DNA of 64,000 nt from Bacteroidales bacterium UBA3743 (GTDB lineage: Bacteria; Bacteroidota; Bacteroidia; Bacteroidales; Paludibacteraceae): positions 7,888 through 71,887 of the forward strand of contig DFGT01000029.1 of assembly GCA_002371265.1 (NCBI GenBank). Direction: 5' to 3'. The notes under the pieces are model-generated. The model was not told the DNA's origin, did no database searches, and saw nothing but the letters and a program-made list of their open reading frames with translations. A program made the translations under genes and the position numbers. This document shows positions 46,013 to 53,862 of the stretch, one piece after another (the first letter of the stretch is position 1; every line of letters starts with the position of its first letter).

Positions 46013-46240
46013 TCATGCTACCTTATTATAATCCAACACTGATATTTCTTGCATTGTCTTTTTAGCGGAATCCACGATTTTTTCCAATCTTATAGCTACA
46101 TCATCAGAGATAAAAATCTCACCACACTGTACACACTCTTCACAAGGGACATTTTTCACGATAATCAAACAGCCCTTATAATCCACAACATGAGTTGTTG
46201 TAGAGCTAATGACTTCGTTTGCTTTGCAAAACACACACAT
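46013..46240 (-). CDS. YgiT/MqsA-type zinc-finger antitoxin-like protein (orphan)
   Basis: A 75-residue protein with two CxxC pairs, MCVFC at the N-terminus and CEECVQCGE near 35, matching the zinc-binding domain of MqsA/YgiT antitoxins. The C-terminal helix (AIRLEKIVDSAKKTMQEI) follows. The start is ATG 46240 because AAGGAGG sits 5 bases upstream. The in-frame GTG at 46246 overlaps that site. Such a strong Shine-Dalgarno is unusual next to the other genes here and hints at transfer from another phylum. The usual upstream toxin gene is absent: only about 65 bases separate it from repeat copy 4. Confidence 0.8.
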   Translation of the reverse strand: MCVFCKANEVISSTTTHVVDYKGCLIIVKNVPCEECVQCGEIFISDDVAIRLEKIVDSAKKTMQEISVLDYNKVA

Positions 46241-46305
46241 ATTCACCTCCTTGTTTTTAAATCTTCATTAAGAATCCGTTTAAATTTAAGAATTTGGTTA
46301 AAGAA

Positions 46306-46503
46306 ATGAGGATTGTTAAGGGCAGAACGCCCTAACCCCTTCTTTTCTATTGCGAACCGAAGGCGAGCACAAAAATTTAATAAAACCACAGAGGCACAAG
46401 GGTTACAGAGAAAGGCTACGCCTATTTATGAGAAAAAGAGGTGAGAATTCAATCAGAAAGTGGAAAATGATTCGCAGATTACAATTCATCGAATTTACGT
46501 TAT
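46306..46503 (+). repeat. Interspersed ~200-bp repeat, family R, copy 4
   Basis: GAGGATTGTTAAGGGCAGAAC, GGGCAGAACGCCC, GCGAACCGAAGGCGAGCAC, AATAAAACCACAGAGGCAC, TTACAGAGAAAGGCTACGCC, TATGAGAAAAAGAGGTGAG, TTCAATCAGAAAGTGGAAAA, TACAATTCATCGAATTTACG. It directly abuts the 3' end of the PIN gene. Confidence 0.87.
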
Positions 46504-46913
46504 TTATTAAAAAAGATAGCCTTGAATTCAGATAAAGTAATAAACTTAGTGACCTTATACTCACCAATGACAAGCAAATCCTTATCTCCAGAAACCAAAT
46601 AATCAGCTTTTGTTTCCTCTGACAACGTAACCAAATAAATATCTTTAGGATCTCGTATATTCACATCCGCACATTTACCATCAATCTCTATTTTTTCACA
46701 ATATCTTGATATTTGATAAATGAAGATTTCTACAGCCCTAACATCTACGTATTTTCGAATTTTTTTTCGTAAAAGAACTGTTCTAATCTCATTTTCCAAC
46801 TCTTGTGTTGTAAAAAATTGTATTTCTGACGACGTCAAGAATTGTCTCAACAATGGCAACTGTTTTGTAATAAACAATGACACCCATATATTACAATCAA
46901 AAATCACTTTCAT
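46500..46913 (-). CDS. PIN-domain toxin of a type II toxin-antitoxin pair
   Basis: 137 residues of the 'putative toxin, PIN family' type: the first acidic residue in MKVIFDCNIWVSLF, a second Glu in TTQELENEI, and DPKDIYLVTLSEETKADYLVSGDKDLL with the later Asp residues of a PIN RNase site. The last codons run into repeat copy 4 (stop at 46500-46502), so the very C-terminus may have been altered by the repeat. Its ATG overlaps the antitoxin stop (ATGA). Confidence 0.85.
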   Translation of the reverse strand: MKVIFDCNIWVSLFITKQLPLLRQFLTSSEIQFFTTQELENEIRTVLLRKKIRKYVDVRAVEIFIYQISRYCEKIEIDGKCADVNIRDPKDIYLVTLSEETKADYLVSGDKDLLVIGEYKVTKFITLSEFKAIFFNK

Positions 46914-47206
46914 TTCACCATTCTATTCTTTTTTACTTCTGTTACAATCTCTTTTTCTGACATCGGGCAATCCGGCAAAGACTCCGATAATGTTTCAAGT
47001 TCTTTCCACCGTCCATCATCATCCATCTCCTTCACCCTTTTTAAGTATTCCTCCAAATCCGTAGATTTTTTTGACACACGAAGTTCTTCAAGCGATTTTT
47101 CTTTAATCGATTTCAATGCGACACCTTTGAACCTGCTCAACACATCTTGTAATGCAGGGAGTACCGACAAATCCTCTATTTCTAATTCCAATGTTGCCAT
47201 AAGCAT
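46910..47206 (-). CDS. Antitoxin partner of the PIN toxin
   Basis: 98 residues, mainly helical and charged (LPALQDVLSRFKGVALKSIKEKSLEELRVSKKSTDLEEYLKRVKEMDDDGRWKELETL). No DNA-binding fold is recognised by eye. The assignment rests on the 4-base overlap with the PIN gene and small size. ATG 47200 is an alternative start. Confidence 0.7.
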   Translation of the reverse strand: MLMATLELEIEDLSVLPALQDVLSRFKGVALKSIKEKSLEELRVSKKSTDLEEYLKRVKEMDDDGRWKELETLSESLPDCPMSEKEIVTEVKKNRMVK

Positions 47207-47240
47207 TATTTTATAGTCAGCAAAGATAGTGATTTTTTAA

Positions 47241-47278
47241 GAAATCAAACATTAAAACATTCCTGCTTCTTTATTTTT
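47241..47278. repeat. Left copy of direct repeat flanking the Rhs island
   Basis: GAAATCAAACATTAAAACATTCC then TGCTTCTTTATTTTTA. About 33 of 38 positions match 63219-63256 in the same orientation. The two copies bracket the whole Rhs/immunity array. Confidence 0.55.
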
Positions 47279-47294
47279 ATATTTACATACAACT

Positions 47295-47961
47295 CAATTA
47301 TGCTGCCCATCAGCGCCAGATACTTTTTCTAAACATCTTTCGTTATAAGTTGCATTTTTTATATCGGCTCTAATCTACCCTCCTGTTGTCGTCATCTCCG
47401 TCTGTGCTTCAAAAGTCACATTCGGAGTGTTCACCGTCGTCTCTGGCAGTTTGGCTCCCGTCCACGGGTTAAGCCCCTGATTCTTGGCTGAACAATAGCC
47501 TTGGATGCCTCCGCCGACAAGTCCAGTCGCGGCACCGAAGATTATTCCTTCTTTTATGTCGCCTCCCGTCATGACACTGCCCACACCGCCAATTATGGAG
47601 CCAGTGCCTGCTCCGTAGAGACTGCCCCACAATGCTCCTGCCGGTGCAAACGTGGATGCGACTCCTCCCAACGCTCTGGAAACCAGCCCGATGCCTTCAC
47701 AAAGATAGTGTATTTTTCGGGTCTAATCAATCACGAAAAGACATTAATACTTTTCATTTCTTTGTCCAAATCCAATATGTTTATTTTTTTACCAAAGTAC
47801 CTATATATTCGTTTAGCAAACCATTTTTGAATCTTGTATTTTTCTAAAATTCTCCGGCTCCGTCTACACCATTTTTCTTCCCTCTTTTGATAATCCCTAT
47901 CACTTACTTGCCAAAAATAATTTAAATCATATTTTTGTCCATATATGGGATAGTGACGAAA
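47295..47961. repeat. 667-bp duplication, copy A
   Basis: Nearly identical to 51210-51875. It covers a piece of toxin tip, the Rhs constant region remnant and the 3' ~230 bp of an immunity gene. The copies differ by scattered substitutions and a 1-base indel. Sequence identity ends abruptly on both sides (at CAATTATG and GACGAAA). Confidence 0.88.
47297..47721 (-). pseudogene. Truncated Rhs C-terminal remnant (array position 7)
   Basis: Reads RKIHYLCEGIGLVSRALGG, then the constant Gly-rich segment to CSAKNQGLNPWTG and AKLPETTVNTPNV, then stops at a TAG after MTTTGG. Past the stop the frame continues as IRADIKNATYNERCLEKVSG-DGQHN and is cut off. This is the start of the tip of the fragment at 50942, so it is an inactive duplicate. 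The longest clean frame is 47375-47671. Confidence 0.85.
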
Positions 47962-48318
47962 TCCATCAAAGCTTACATGAAAACCGATTTCATTTTCGCA
48001 ATTCCCGAAAGGGACTAATTTACACATAACAAAAAGTGTCCCCTTTTCAACTCTATACGGAGTAAAATCTACCCATGTCAATGAACCTTGTTCCTTACTA
48101 ATTTGTTCGCATAAATCACAATCATTTATCAACTCTAGTTTAGAGGTTTTTATAAAATTTATAAAATCCATAAAATGGAAATATTCATTCTCTTTATTTA
48201 AGCGAATCGCGACAAACAAATAATTACAAATTTCCTTATTTACGCAATTTTCTTGTATATGTCTTCGCATGGATTCACATGCCCAGCTAATATTTTCTTT
48301 TATTTTTTCTTTTTCCAT
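47731..48318 (-). CDS. Candidate immunity protein, C-terminal half shared with the 51645 gene
   Basis: 195 residues. The last ~80 residues (from FRHYPIYGQKYDLNYFWQ to the end) are identical to the gene at 51645, while the first ~115 are only distantly related. Conserved points in the N-half are WVDFTPYRV and EIGFH.SF. Soluble, no signal peptide. Its position behind a Rhs fragment and before another suggests immunity, but against which tip is unclear. The identical 3' half lies in the 667-bp duplication, so the gene is probably a hybrid. Confidence 0.65.
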   Translation of the reverse strand: MEKEKIKENISWACESMRRHIQENCVNKEICNYLFVAIRLNKENEYFHFMDFINFIKTSKLELINDCDLCEQISKEQGSLTWVDFTPYRVEKGTLFVMCKLVPFGNCENEIGFHVSFDGFRHYPIYGQKYDLNYFWQVSDRDYQKREEKWCRRSRRILEKYKIQKWFAKRIYRYFGKKINILDLDKEMKSINVFS

Positions 48319-48381
48319 ATTTATTTCATATGGTTGAATAAATCATTTCGTATACCACAGTCTGCAATCTACCGATTATTA

Positions 48382-49011
48382 TCATGATGTTTCTGCCATT
48401 CCATTTCTGTTATAAGAAAACATTGCTTCCAATAAGCTAAAAATATCGTTAATACTCTCTTCGCTCACAACCATTGTTGGATTTTCAATTGTATCATAAA
48501 AAGCCCCATCTACATACACGATGAAAAGATATGAAGTCATAGGACATTTATCATGAGTATCCAAAGCATATTGAAAAAAGGATCTTATAGAATCTGGTGC
48601 TAATCCAACCAAATTTATTTCTAAAAACTTATCTTTCTTAAGTCTCCGATATAAGATATAGATTAATCGTCTTTCTGCATTTCCTATATAATCTAAGTCC
48701 TTTTTCTTTATTCTTTTTTCTTTAATACAGCAAATTTCATTCAAAGATTCATATTCAAGAGTTCCATAATCACCAATCTCATCAAGGTGTTCATTAATCA
48801 AATCCAAGTCATGGAGCAATCCTTTTTCCATCAAACCACATTCTATCCAATGCGGTTCCGTGTATATTTCAAACTTATCTTTATTCGACTCCACATATCT
48901 TACGTTTTTGCCTTGAGGATGAGGGGCAAAGTGAATCAGAACATCACCTTCCTTCATTTCAGGCAATAAAATGGAAAACTCACTTCGTGGTTTTAATATT
49001 ATTCTTTTCAT
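48382..49011 (-). CDS. Candidate immunity protein for the ParB-like tip at 49021
   Basis: Not recognised. 209 residues, soluble, acidic/basic mixed (MKRIILKPRSEFSILLPEMKEGDVLIHF...GLAPDSIRSFFQYALDTHDKCPM...VVSEESINDIFSLLEAMFSY). It starts 10 bases after the end of the Rhs fragment, the usual position for a cognate immunity gene. A/T-rich like the other immunity genes here and unlike the Rhs core. Confidence 0.6.
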   Translation of the reverse strand: MKRIILKPRSEFSILLPEMKEGDVLIHFAPHPQGKNVRYVESNKDKFEIYTEPHWIECGLMEKGLLHDLDLINEHLDEIGDYGTLEYESLNEICCIKEKRIKKKDLDYIGNAERRLIYILYRRLKKDKFLEINLVGLAPDSIRSFFQYALDTHDKCPMTSYLFIVYVDGAFYDTIENPTMVVSEESINDIFSLLEAMFSYNRNGMAETS

Positions 49012-49020
49012 AATGATTCA

Positions 49021-49921
49021 TTATTTGAACAGATGCGTGTTTTTTTGTCCATAAGCAGATGGAGGAACTCCTCTATTAAAAACATACGCATTTTCTTTCA
49101 GTATGAAAATGTATGAAGCATCCCCAGATTCCACGTAATAACGATATGCTGCAGTCATTCGACAATGACCATCTGAGATATAATATGCTCCATTATATTC
49201 GAGAACACTTATTTGTGAACTTTTGTCAAACGTCCCATTTTTCATTTGTTCTAGATACTTACTCACTTTCTCTTTATACAATCCTTTTTGCGTCGAATAT
49301 ATGCCCTTCTCGCTTAAGATGTATTTATTGTATTCTGGACCTTGGGTTTTCCCAGTCCACGGATTAAGCCCCTGACTCTTGGCTGAACAATAGCCTTGGA
49401 GGCCTCCGCCGACAAGTCCGGTCGCAGCACCGAAGATTATTCCTTCTTTTATGTCGCCGCCAGTCATGACACTGCCCACACCTCCAATTACGGCTCCTGT
49501 GCCTGCTCCATATAGACTGCCCCACAATGCTCCTGCCGGTGCAACCGCGGATGCGACTCCTCCCAATGCTCCAGAAACCAGCCCGGCACCTGCTCCTATA
49601 AGTCCAGACTTCATAACGCCGCCTAAATCTTGGCCGGACAATATTCCGCTGGTCACTCCTCCAGCAAATCCTGCGGCTGTTCCAGCACATACCGCCACCA
49701 ACAATGGTGCGGCTGTTCCACATGAAGCTACCACAGCGGCTCCGACTGCAACTCCGACAGCAACCGTCACCACAGTCGTGACTATGCTTTCCCAATTGTT
49801 TCTAAACCAGTTTCCTAACTTGCTGAACCAAGTGTAGCCGCTCGGATCCACATACAGGAACGGGTTGAACATGCAGTAGGCTGTGAGCGGATCGTAGTGG
49901 TTGACGGTGAAGATTCCTACC
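49021..49921 (-). CDS. Orphan Rhs C-terminal fragment with ParB-like tip (array position 6)
   Basis: From ATG 49872 the product is 283 residues: MFNPFLYVDPSGYTWFSKLG (end of the Rhs core), the complete Gly-rich hydrophobic constant region, CSAKSQGLNPWTG, then a ~100-residue tip (KTQGPEYNKYILSEKG...) with ISVLEYNGAYYISDGHCRMTAAYRY. That tip block resembles the ParB/sulfiredoxin-type 'DGHHR' motif. Upstream in frame lies GIFTVNHYDPLTAYC, a scar joining three distant pieces of the Rhs core. It lacks signal peptide and RHS repeats, so it is silent unless recombined or made from the internal ATG. Confidence 0.8.
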
Positions 49922-49938
49922 TAAGTTATAAAATAGAA

Positions 49939-50358
49939 TTAACTCATATTGATCCAATCTATTATCGAATATAATTCACTAATTATACTATTCATATCCG
50001 TTTCAGATAACACAAAATTAAAATTCAAGAAATCATCTTCTTTTCCTCCAATGATATATCTTAGATTCCAAATAAAACATTGATCTTTTTTCGTTATAGA
50101 AAAAAATATTGTTTCTTCTTCCGTATTCCAAGACACAACGTCTTCTTTATCACTCACTAACAATTCCAACTTATTTCGCAAAGAGACAAAATCATAATCA
50201 AACAATTCTATCTCTTCGTTCAAAGTCAATCCTTTGGCCGACAATTTCACATCTGAATTCACCAATACCAAATCAAAAGACTCTTCTTTTGATATGTATC
50301 TTGGGCTAATAGAAAAAACTATATTGCCAGCATTTATATCTACATGTAACATATACAA
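49939..50358 (-). CDS. WapI-like immunity protein (copy 1)
   Basis: 139 residues, soluble beta-rich N-half and a C-terminal helix (NFNFVLSETDMNSIISELYSIIDWIN). The layout matches the WapI immunity family and the gene at 53851. No signal peptide. It lies directly upstream of the Rhs scar at 49921. The short sequence AGGATTCTTCACCGTCAACC-type behind it is shared with the end of 53851, suggesting a common insertion event. Confidence 0.55.
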   Translation of the reverse strand: MYMLHVDINAGNIVFSISPRYISKEESFDLVLVNSDVKLSAKGLTLNEEIELFDYDFVSLRNKLELLVSDKEDVVSWNTEEETIFFSITKKDQCFIWNLRYIIGGKEDDFLNFNFVLSETDMNSIISELYSIIDWINMS

Positions 50359-50386
50359 GTTTTATCGAGGCATTACTGTTATAACA

Positions 50387-50929
50387 TCACAATTTTGATT
50401 GATTATAATTTTTAAAATACATTATCTCATTTTGAACATATTTTTGAAATCTCATATATCCCGTTGAAATAGAATCAGATCTGTTTTTTTCATGATTAGA
50501 ATAAAGATAAAAATCTTTCCATGGCTCTGGATAATTCATAAAATCAAACAAATCTGTTATTTCACTGATTTTATCAATTTCGGATGCCTCCTTATTTCTT
50601 ATTCGCAATAAAAATTCCAATTCCCAAATTCTAAAATATTGCGATGGAATATAAAAAAAGCCATCGTCAGTTTTTTCATCTTCATTTTTTATGATAGGCT
50701 CGCCGTCTTTCGCTGTCAGCTCTTTCAATTTTTCCAAGAAACAAAACAAAGACTCTTCTAAAGAAAGGTATAAATCAACATATACATCCTCATCAACATT
50801 ATTGATTAGTTGATTTTCACAAAAAAACAACACGTCAGATGTGGTTATCCAATTCATTTTGATTCCTGCATAAAGTTCTCCCCATTGCGTGAACTTCAAA
50901 TTTTCCTTAAATATTTCCAATTGTTTCAT
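50387..50929 (-). CDS. Candidate immunity protein (DUF2247-like) for the tip at 50942
   Basis: 180 residues beginning MKQLEIFKENLKFTQWGELYAGIKMNWITTSDVLFFCENQL, a pattern recalling DUF2247 immunity proteins (tentative). Helical and acidic, no signal peptide. It starts 12 bases after the Rhs fragment at 50942, the expected cognate position. Confidence 0.55.
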   Translation of the reverse strand: MKQLEIFKENLKFTQWGELYAGIKMNWITTSDVLFFCENQLINNVDEDVYVDLYLSLEESLFCFLEKLKELTAKDGEPIIKNEDEKTDDGFFYIPSQYFRIWELEFLLRIRNKEASEIDKISEITDLFDFMNYPEPWKDFYLYSNHEKNRSDSISTGYMRFQKYVQNEIMYFKNYNQSKL

Positions 50930-50941
50930 TTTTCTTTATTT

Positions 50942-51637
50942 TTATTTCCACCATTTAAATCCAGGACTGACACTCTTCTGGTTATTAGGAATATTTGGAT
51001 GTTGGTTAGTCCCTCCAGACATAATTCCACCAGGCACAAATCTTTGATGTGTTATTTGTTGAATTTCTGGGTTATATAGAATCTCGTAGACTCCATCAAG
51101 ACCATATCTTTTCCCTAATTGTTGAACAAGGACATATGATCTTCCATCATATCCCGTTATCGAAAATATTTCCCCATTTTCTATAACTAAATCAACAGTA
51201 TAGTCACTCCAATTATGCTGCCCATCAGTGCCAGATACTTTTTCTAAACATCTTTCGTTATAAGTTGCATTTTTTATATCGGCTCTAATATTCCCTCCTC
51301 CTGTCGTCATTTCCGCTTGCACTTCCAACGGCACATTCGGAGTGTTCACCGTCGTCTCTGGCAGTTTGGCTCCCGTCCACGGATTAAGCCCCTGACTCTT
51401 GGCTGAACAATAGCCTTGGATGCCTCCTCCGACAAGTCCGGCCGCGGCACCGAAGATTATTCCTTCTTTTATGTCGCCTCCCGTCATGACACTGCCCACT
51501 CCGCCAATTACGGAGCCAGTGCCTGCTCCGTAAAGACTACCCCACAATGCTCCTGCCGGTGCAACGTGGATGCAACTCCTCCCAACGCTCCGGAAACCAG
51601 CCCGGTGCCTCCACAAAGATAGTGTATTTTTCGGGTC
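50942..51637 (-). CDS. Orphan Rhs C-terminal fragment, frameshifted (array position 5)
   Basis: The frame starts as RKIHYLCGGTGLVSGALGGVAST at 51637, then a 1-base deletion near 51563 (GCAACGTGG where copy A has GCAAACGTGG) shifts it. The open frame from 51616 recovers VAPAGALWGSLYGAG through CSAKSQGLNPWTGAKLPETTVNTPNV. The ~110-residue tip contains SDYTVDLVIENGEIFSITGYDG, GLDGVYEILYNPEIQQITHQRFVPGG and ends SVSPGFKWWK. The ITHQRFVPGG-type ending is common in polymorphic toxin tips; I cannot name the fold. Confidence 0.75.
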   Translation of the reverse strand, partial: DPKNTLSLWRHRAGFRSVGRSCIHVAPAGALWGSLYGAGTGSVIGGVGSVMTGGDIKEGIIFGAAAGLVGGGIQGYCSAKSQGLNPWTGAKLPETTVNTPNVPLEVQAEMTTGGGNIRADIKNATYNERCLEKVSGTDGQHNWSDYTVDLVIENGEIFSITGYDGRSYVLVQQLGKRYGLDGVYEILYNPEIQQITHQRFVPGGIMSGGTNQHPNIPNNQKSVSPGFKWWK

Positions 51638-51875
51638 TAATCAATCACGAAAAGACATTAATACTTTTCATTTCTTTGTCCAAATCCAAGATGTTTATTT
51701 TTTTACCAAAGTACCTATATATTCGTTTAGCAAACCATTTTTGAATCTTGTATTTTTCTAAAATTCTCCGGCTCCGTCTACACCATTTTTCTTCCCTCTT
51801 TTGATAATCCCTATCACTTACTTGCCAAAAATAATTTAAATCATATTTTTGTCCATATATGGGATAGTGACGAAA
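51210..51875. repeat. 667-bp duplication, copy B
   Basis: Counterpart of 47295-47961, in the same orientation and about 3.9 kb apart. Here the segment is continuous with a full tip and a full immunity gene, so copy B is probably the donor. Confidence 0.88.
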
Positions 51876-52232
51876 GGATGGGAAAGATCCATGAAAACCA
51901 ATTTCTTGTTGTTTGTTCCATTTAACAACAAGTTTTACAATATATAAAATATAACTATCATTTACTTTAAATGGACATATATCCACCCAACTGAACAAAT
52001 CCTGAACAGAATCAACATAATTACAAAAAGTTATATAATCCATTATTTCCTCTGTTTCCTGCGGAATAGACGTAATCAAATCTCTAAATAGAAATGGATT
52101 AAAACTATCATCAATTTTTATGCATATGAATTTCTCCACATCAGGAATCTTGTTGACACATTCTTTTTTCAGACTGGATTCTATACTATCAAGTAAACTT
52201 CTTATATTTATTATTAATTCTGCCTTTTCCAT
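51645..52232 (-). CDS. Candidate immunity protein for the ART-like tip at 52236
   Basis: 195 residues, soluble. The N-half has LFSWVDICPFKVNDSYILYIVKLV and EIGFHGSFPSFRHYPIYGQKYD. The C-terminal ~80 residues are identical to those of 47731. It starts 3 bases after the stop of the 52236 tip, which argues for cognate pairing. Its stop is followed within about 10 bases by the scar of the next Rhs fragment. Confidence 0.65.
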   Translation of the reverse strand: MEKAELIINIRSLLDSIESSLKKECVNKIPDVEKFICIKIDDSFNPFLFRDLITSIPQETEEIMDYITFCNYVDSVQDLFSWVDICPFKVNDSYILYIVKLVVKWNKQQEIGFHGSFPSFRHYPIYGQKYDLNYFWQVSDRDYQKREEKWCRRSRRILEKYKIQKWFAKRIYRYFGKKINILDLDKEMKSINVFS

Positions 52233-52235
52233 AAA

Positions 52236-52743
52236 CTACTTCATTAATGGTACAATAAGACCTTTTACTCTAGGAGAAAAAGTATATTCACAACCTCTAT
52301 ATTCGACACCATTGATTTTGTGTATTTGTGGGTTAGGAGTAATGACCAAATCACACGAACCATTATTAGACATAACATAGATTGCTGATCTTGGTAAAAC
52401 CACACATTCAACAGAACCACCATTTTGAACATATGATTGAGCATACTCATAGTTGTCAGTCATGAACAAATAACCTGGTTTTCCTTCACTTCCCGACGTT
52501 TTTCTATATAACGTCACATTCTCAGCAAAGTCTCCAGTTTCCAAAGTTAAATCATAATTCGGTATCTTCGGCATTTTTTCCTTTCCTGTCCACGGATTAA
52601 GCCCCTGACTCTTGGCTGAACAGTAGCCTTGGAAACCTCCGCCGACAAGTCCGGCTGCGGCACCAAAGATTATTTCCTCGCAGGTGTCGCCACCGTTTAT
52701 TGTCGCACTAACTCCGCCGAGTGCTGTACCGTAGAGGTTTTAT
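52236..52743 (-). CDS. Orphan Rhs C-terminal fragment with ADP-ribosyltransferase-like tip (array position 4)
   Basis: In frame from about 52743: LYGTALGGVSATINGGDTCEEIIFGAAAGLVGGGFQGYCSAKSQGLNPWTGKEK, a more diverged version of the constant region, preceded by a stop. The tip (from Met at 52574, 112 residues) has LYRKTSGSEGKPGYLFMTDNYEYAQSYVQNGG, recalling the 'YR-T... F-T... YA' start of ADP-ribosyltransferase-like toxins, and ends VKGLIVPLMK. ART assignment is tentative, since no clear catalytic Glu motif was identified. No leader or signal peptide. Confidence 0.65.
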
Positions 52744-52766
52744 AAAACCAGAAAAATAGAGTTTTT

Positions 52767-53165
52767 TTACAACATAAAAATATCTACCAAAAGTTCTAAC
52801 TTGTTAGTTATTAAAGTTGGCTTATTGTGATAGTCAAAACTTCCTGGAATCAGGTCGGATACTGTTTCGTAAACATCTGCCAACTCATCTTCAGTTAAAT
52901 CGATGGCAAAAATATTATCATCGTATTGTTTCAGTGCGAATTTTTTATTTTTCATTATAATCACTAAAAAATAGAACAATTCGTAAGTTAGAAAAAAAGA
53001 ATAAATTCCATCCTTAAAAAGATAAATTTTTTTTAAGGAATCTTCTGAATTAATTTGTATAATGCAACTATTTCCATTTTCTTTTACCAAAGGGATATTT
53101 TGAAAAATTTCTTTTTCTACAAATCCACTTTTTTCTCTATCCAATAAATCAATTTTTCCAATCAT
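52767..53165 (-). CDS. Uncharacterised protein in immunity array
   Basis: Not recognised. 132 residues with a hydrophobic central stretch (IYSFFLTYELFYFLVII) and an acidic C-half (IDLTEDELADVYETVSDLIPGSFDYHNKP). Upstream (53166-53252) lies a trace of Rhs constant sequence (QGYCS at about 53220) and a short frame ATVHATETGTIKNAFTETRTSKEK that may be the remains of its cognate tip. Probably an orphan immunity gene. Confidence 0.5.
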   Translation of the reverse strand: MIGKIDLLDREKSGFVEKEIFQNIPLVKENGNSCIIQINSEDSLKKIYLFKDGIYSFFLTYELFYFLVIIMKNKKFALKQYDDNIFAIDLTEDELADVYETVSDLIPGSFDYHNKPTLITNKLELLVDIFML

Positions 53166-53252
53166 TTTTCTTTTGATGTTCTTGTTTCAGTAAAAGCATT
53201 TTTAATCGTTCCTGTTTCTGTCGCGTGAACAGTAGCCTTGAATAATAAAAGG

Positions 53253-53774
53253 CTAAATACCTAAAACGAATTTAGAATAAACCCAGTCGTCATTTGAAAT
53301 CAAATTGTCAAGTATATTTTTTTCATTTTCAGATAGTTCATCTATAGAAAAATTATCACTTAACTTTTCGTTTTCATAATGTTGCTGTTCGTATTTTATT
53401 TTCGACACCATCAGTTCTTTTTTTATACTATCTGGAGTATATTTATTTATGCTTACCTTTAGTATTTCAAACAAAACTTTGTTTTTATACAAAAAACAAT
53501 ACCCCTCAGATTCAAAGATCTCTTTATACAACACATATATGTAAAGTAGAGCACCCTCTTCAATGATATTTTTTTTGTGGACATCTATATTACCACAGAG
53601 AAACAAATATTCCCAATACGGCAATTTAAACATTTCAAAATTCAAATTACCTGCGTATAAATAATCATACTCTAAAAATTTCCGTTTAATAGTGTCTAAA
53701 TCTTTCAATGCTTGATTCAGTTCCTCGTCATCTACGTGCCTTTGGATTCCATCTATTTTGTCTATCCATATCAT
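53253..53774 (-). CDS. Candidate immunity protein in array
   Basis: Not recognised. From ATG 53774 (MIWIDKIDGIQRHVDDEELNQALKDL) 173 residues, helical, acidic, soluble. The longer open frame to 53864 is rejected because its first 30 codons are an out-of-frame reading of a Rhs remnant. No tip precedes it, so it is an orphan. Confidence 0.55.
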   Translation of the reverse strand: MIWIDKIDGIQRHVDDEELNQALKDLDTIKRKFLEYDYLYAGNLNFEMFKLPYWEYLFLCGNIDVHKKNIIEEGALLYIYVLYKEIFESEGYCFLYKNKVLFEILKVSINKYTPDSIKKELMVSKIKYEQQHYENEKLSDNFSIDELSENEKNILDNLISNDDWVYSKFVLGI

Positions 53775-53796
53775 ATTTATAAAATTTAAGGTATTA

Positions 53797-53862
53797 CGGG
53801 TTGAACATGCAGTAGGCGTAGCGGTTGTAGTTGGTTGACGGTGAAGAATCCTACCTAAGTTC
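53797..53862 (-). pseudogene. Rhs core scar (array position 3)
   Basis: Joins FFTVN (from the Rhs sequence near 58380) to NYNRYAYCMFNP (near 57345-57375), then ends in TAA. The joint falls at a shared CAAC. All that is left of a displaced C-terminal cassette. Confidence 0.75.

Noticed and set aside
47501..47830. Several plus-strand open frames through the Rhs fragments (also 49451, 51416, 54992, 56879)
   Set aside because: They are antisense readings of the repeated Gly-rich constant region and recur only because that region is duplicated.
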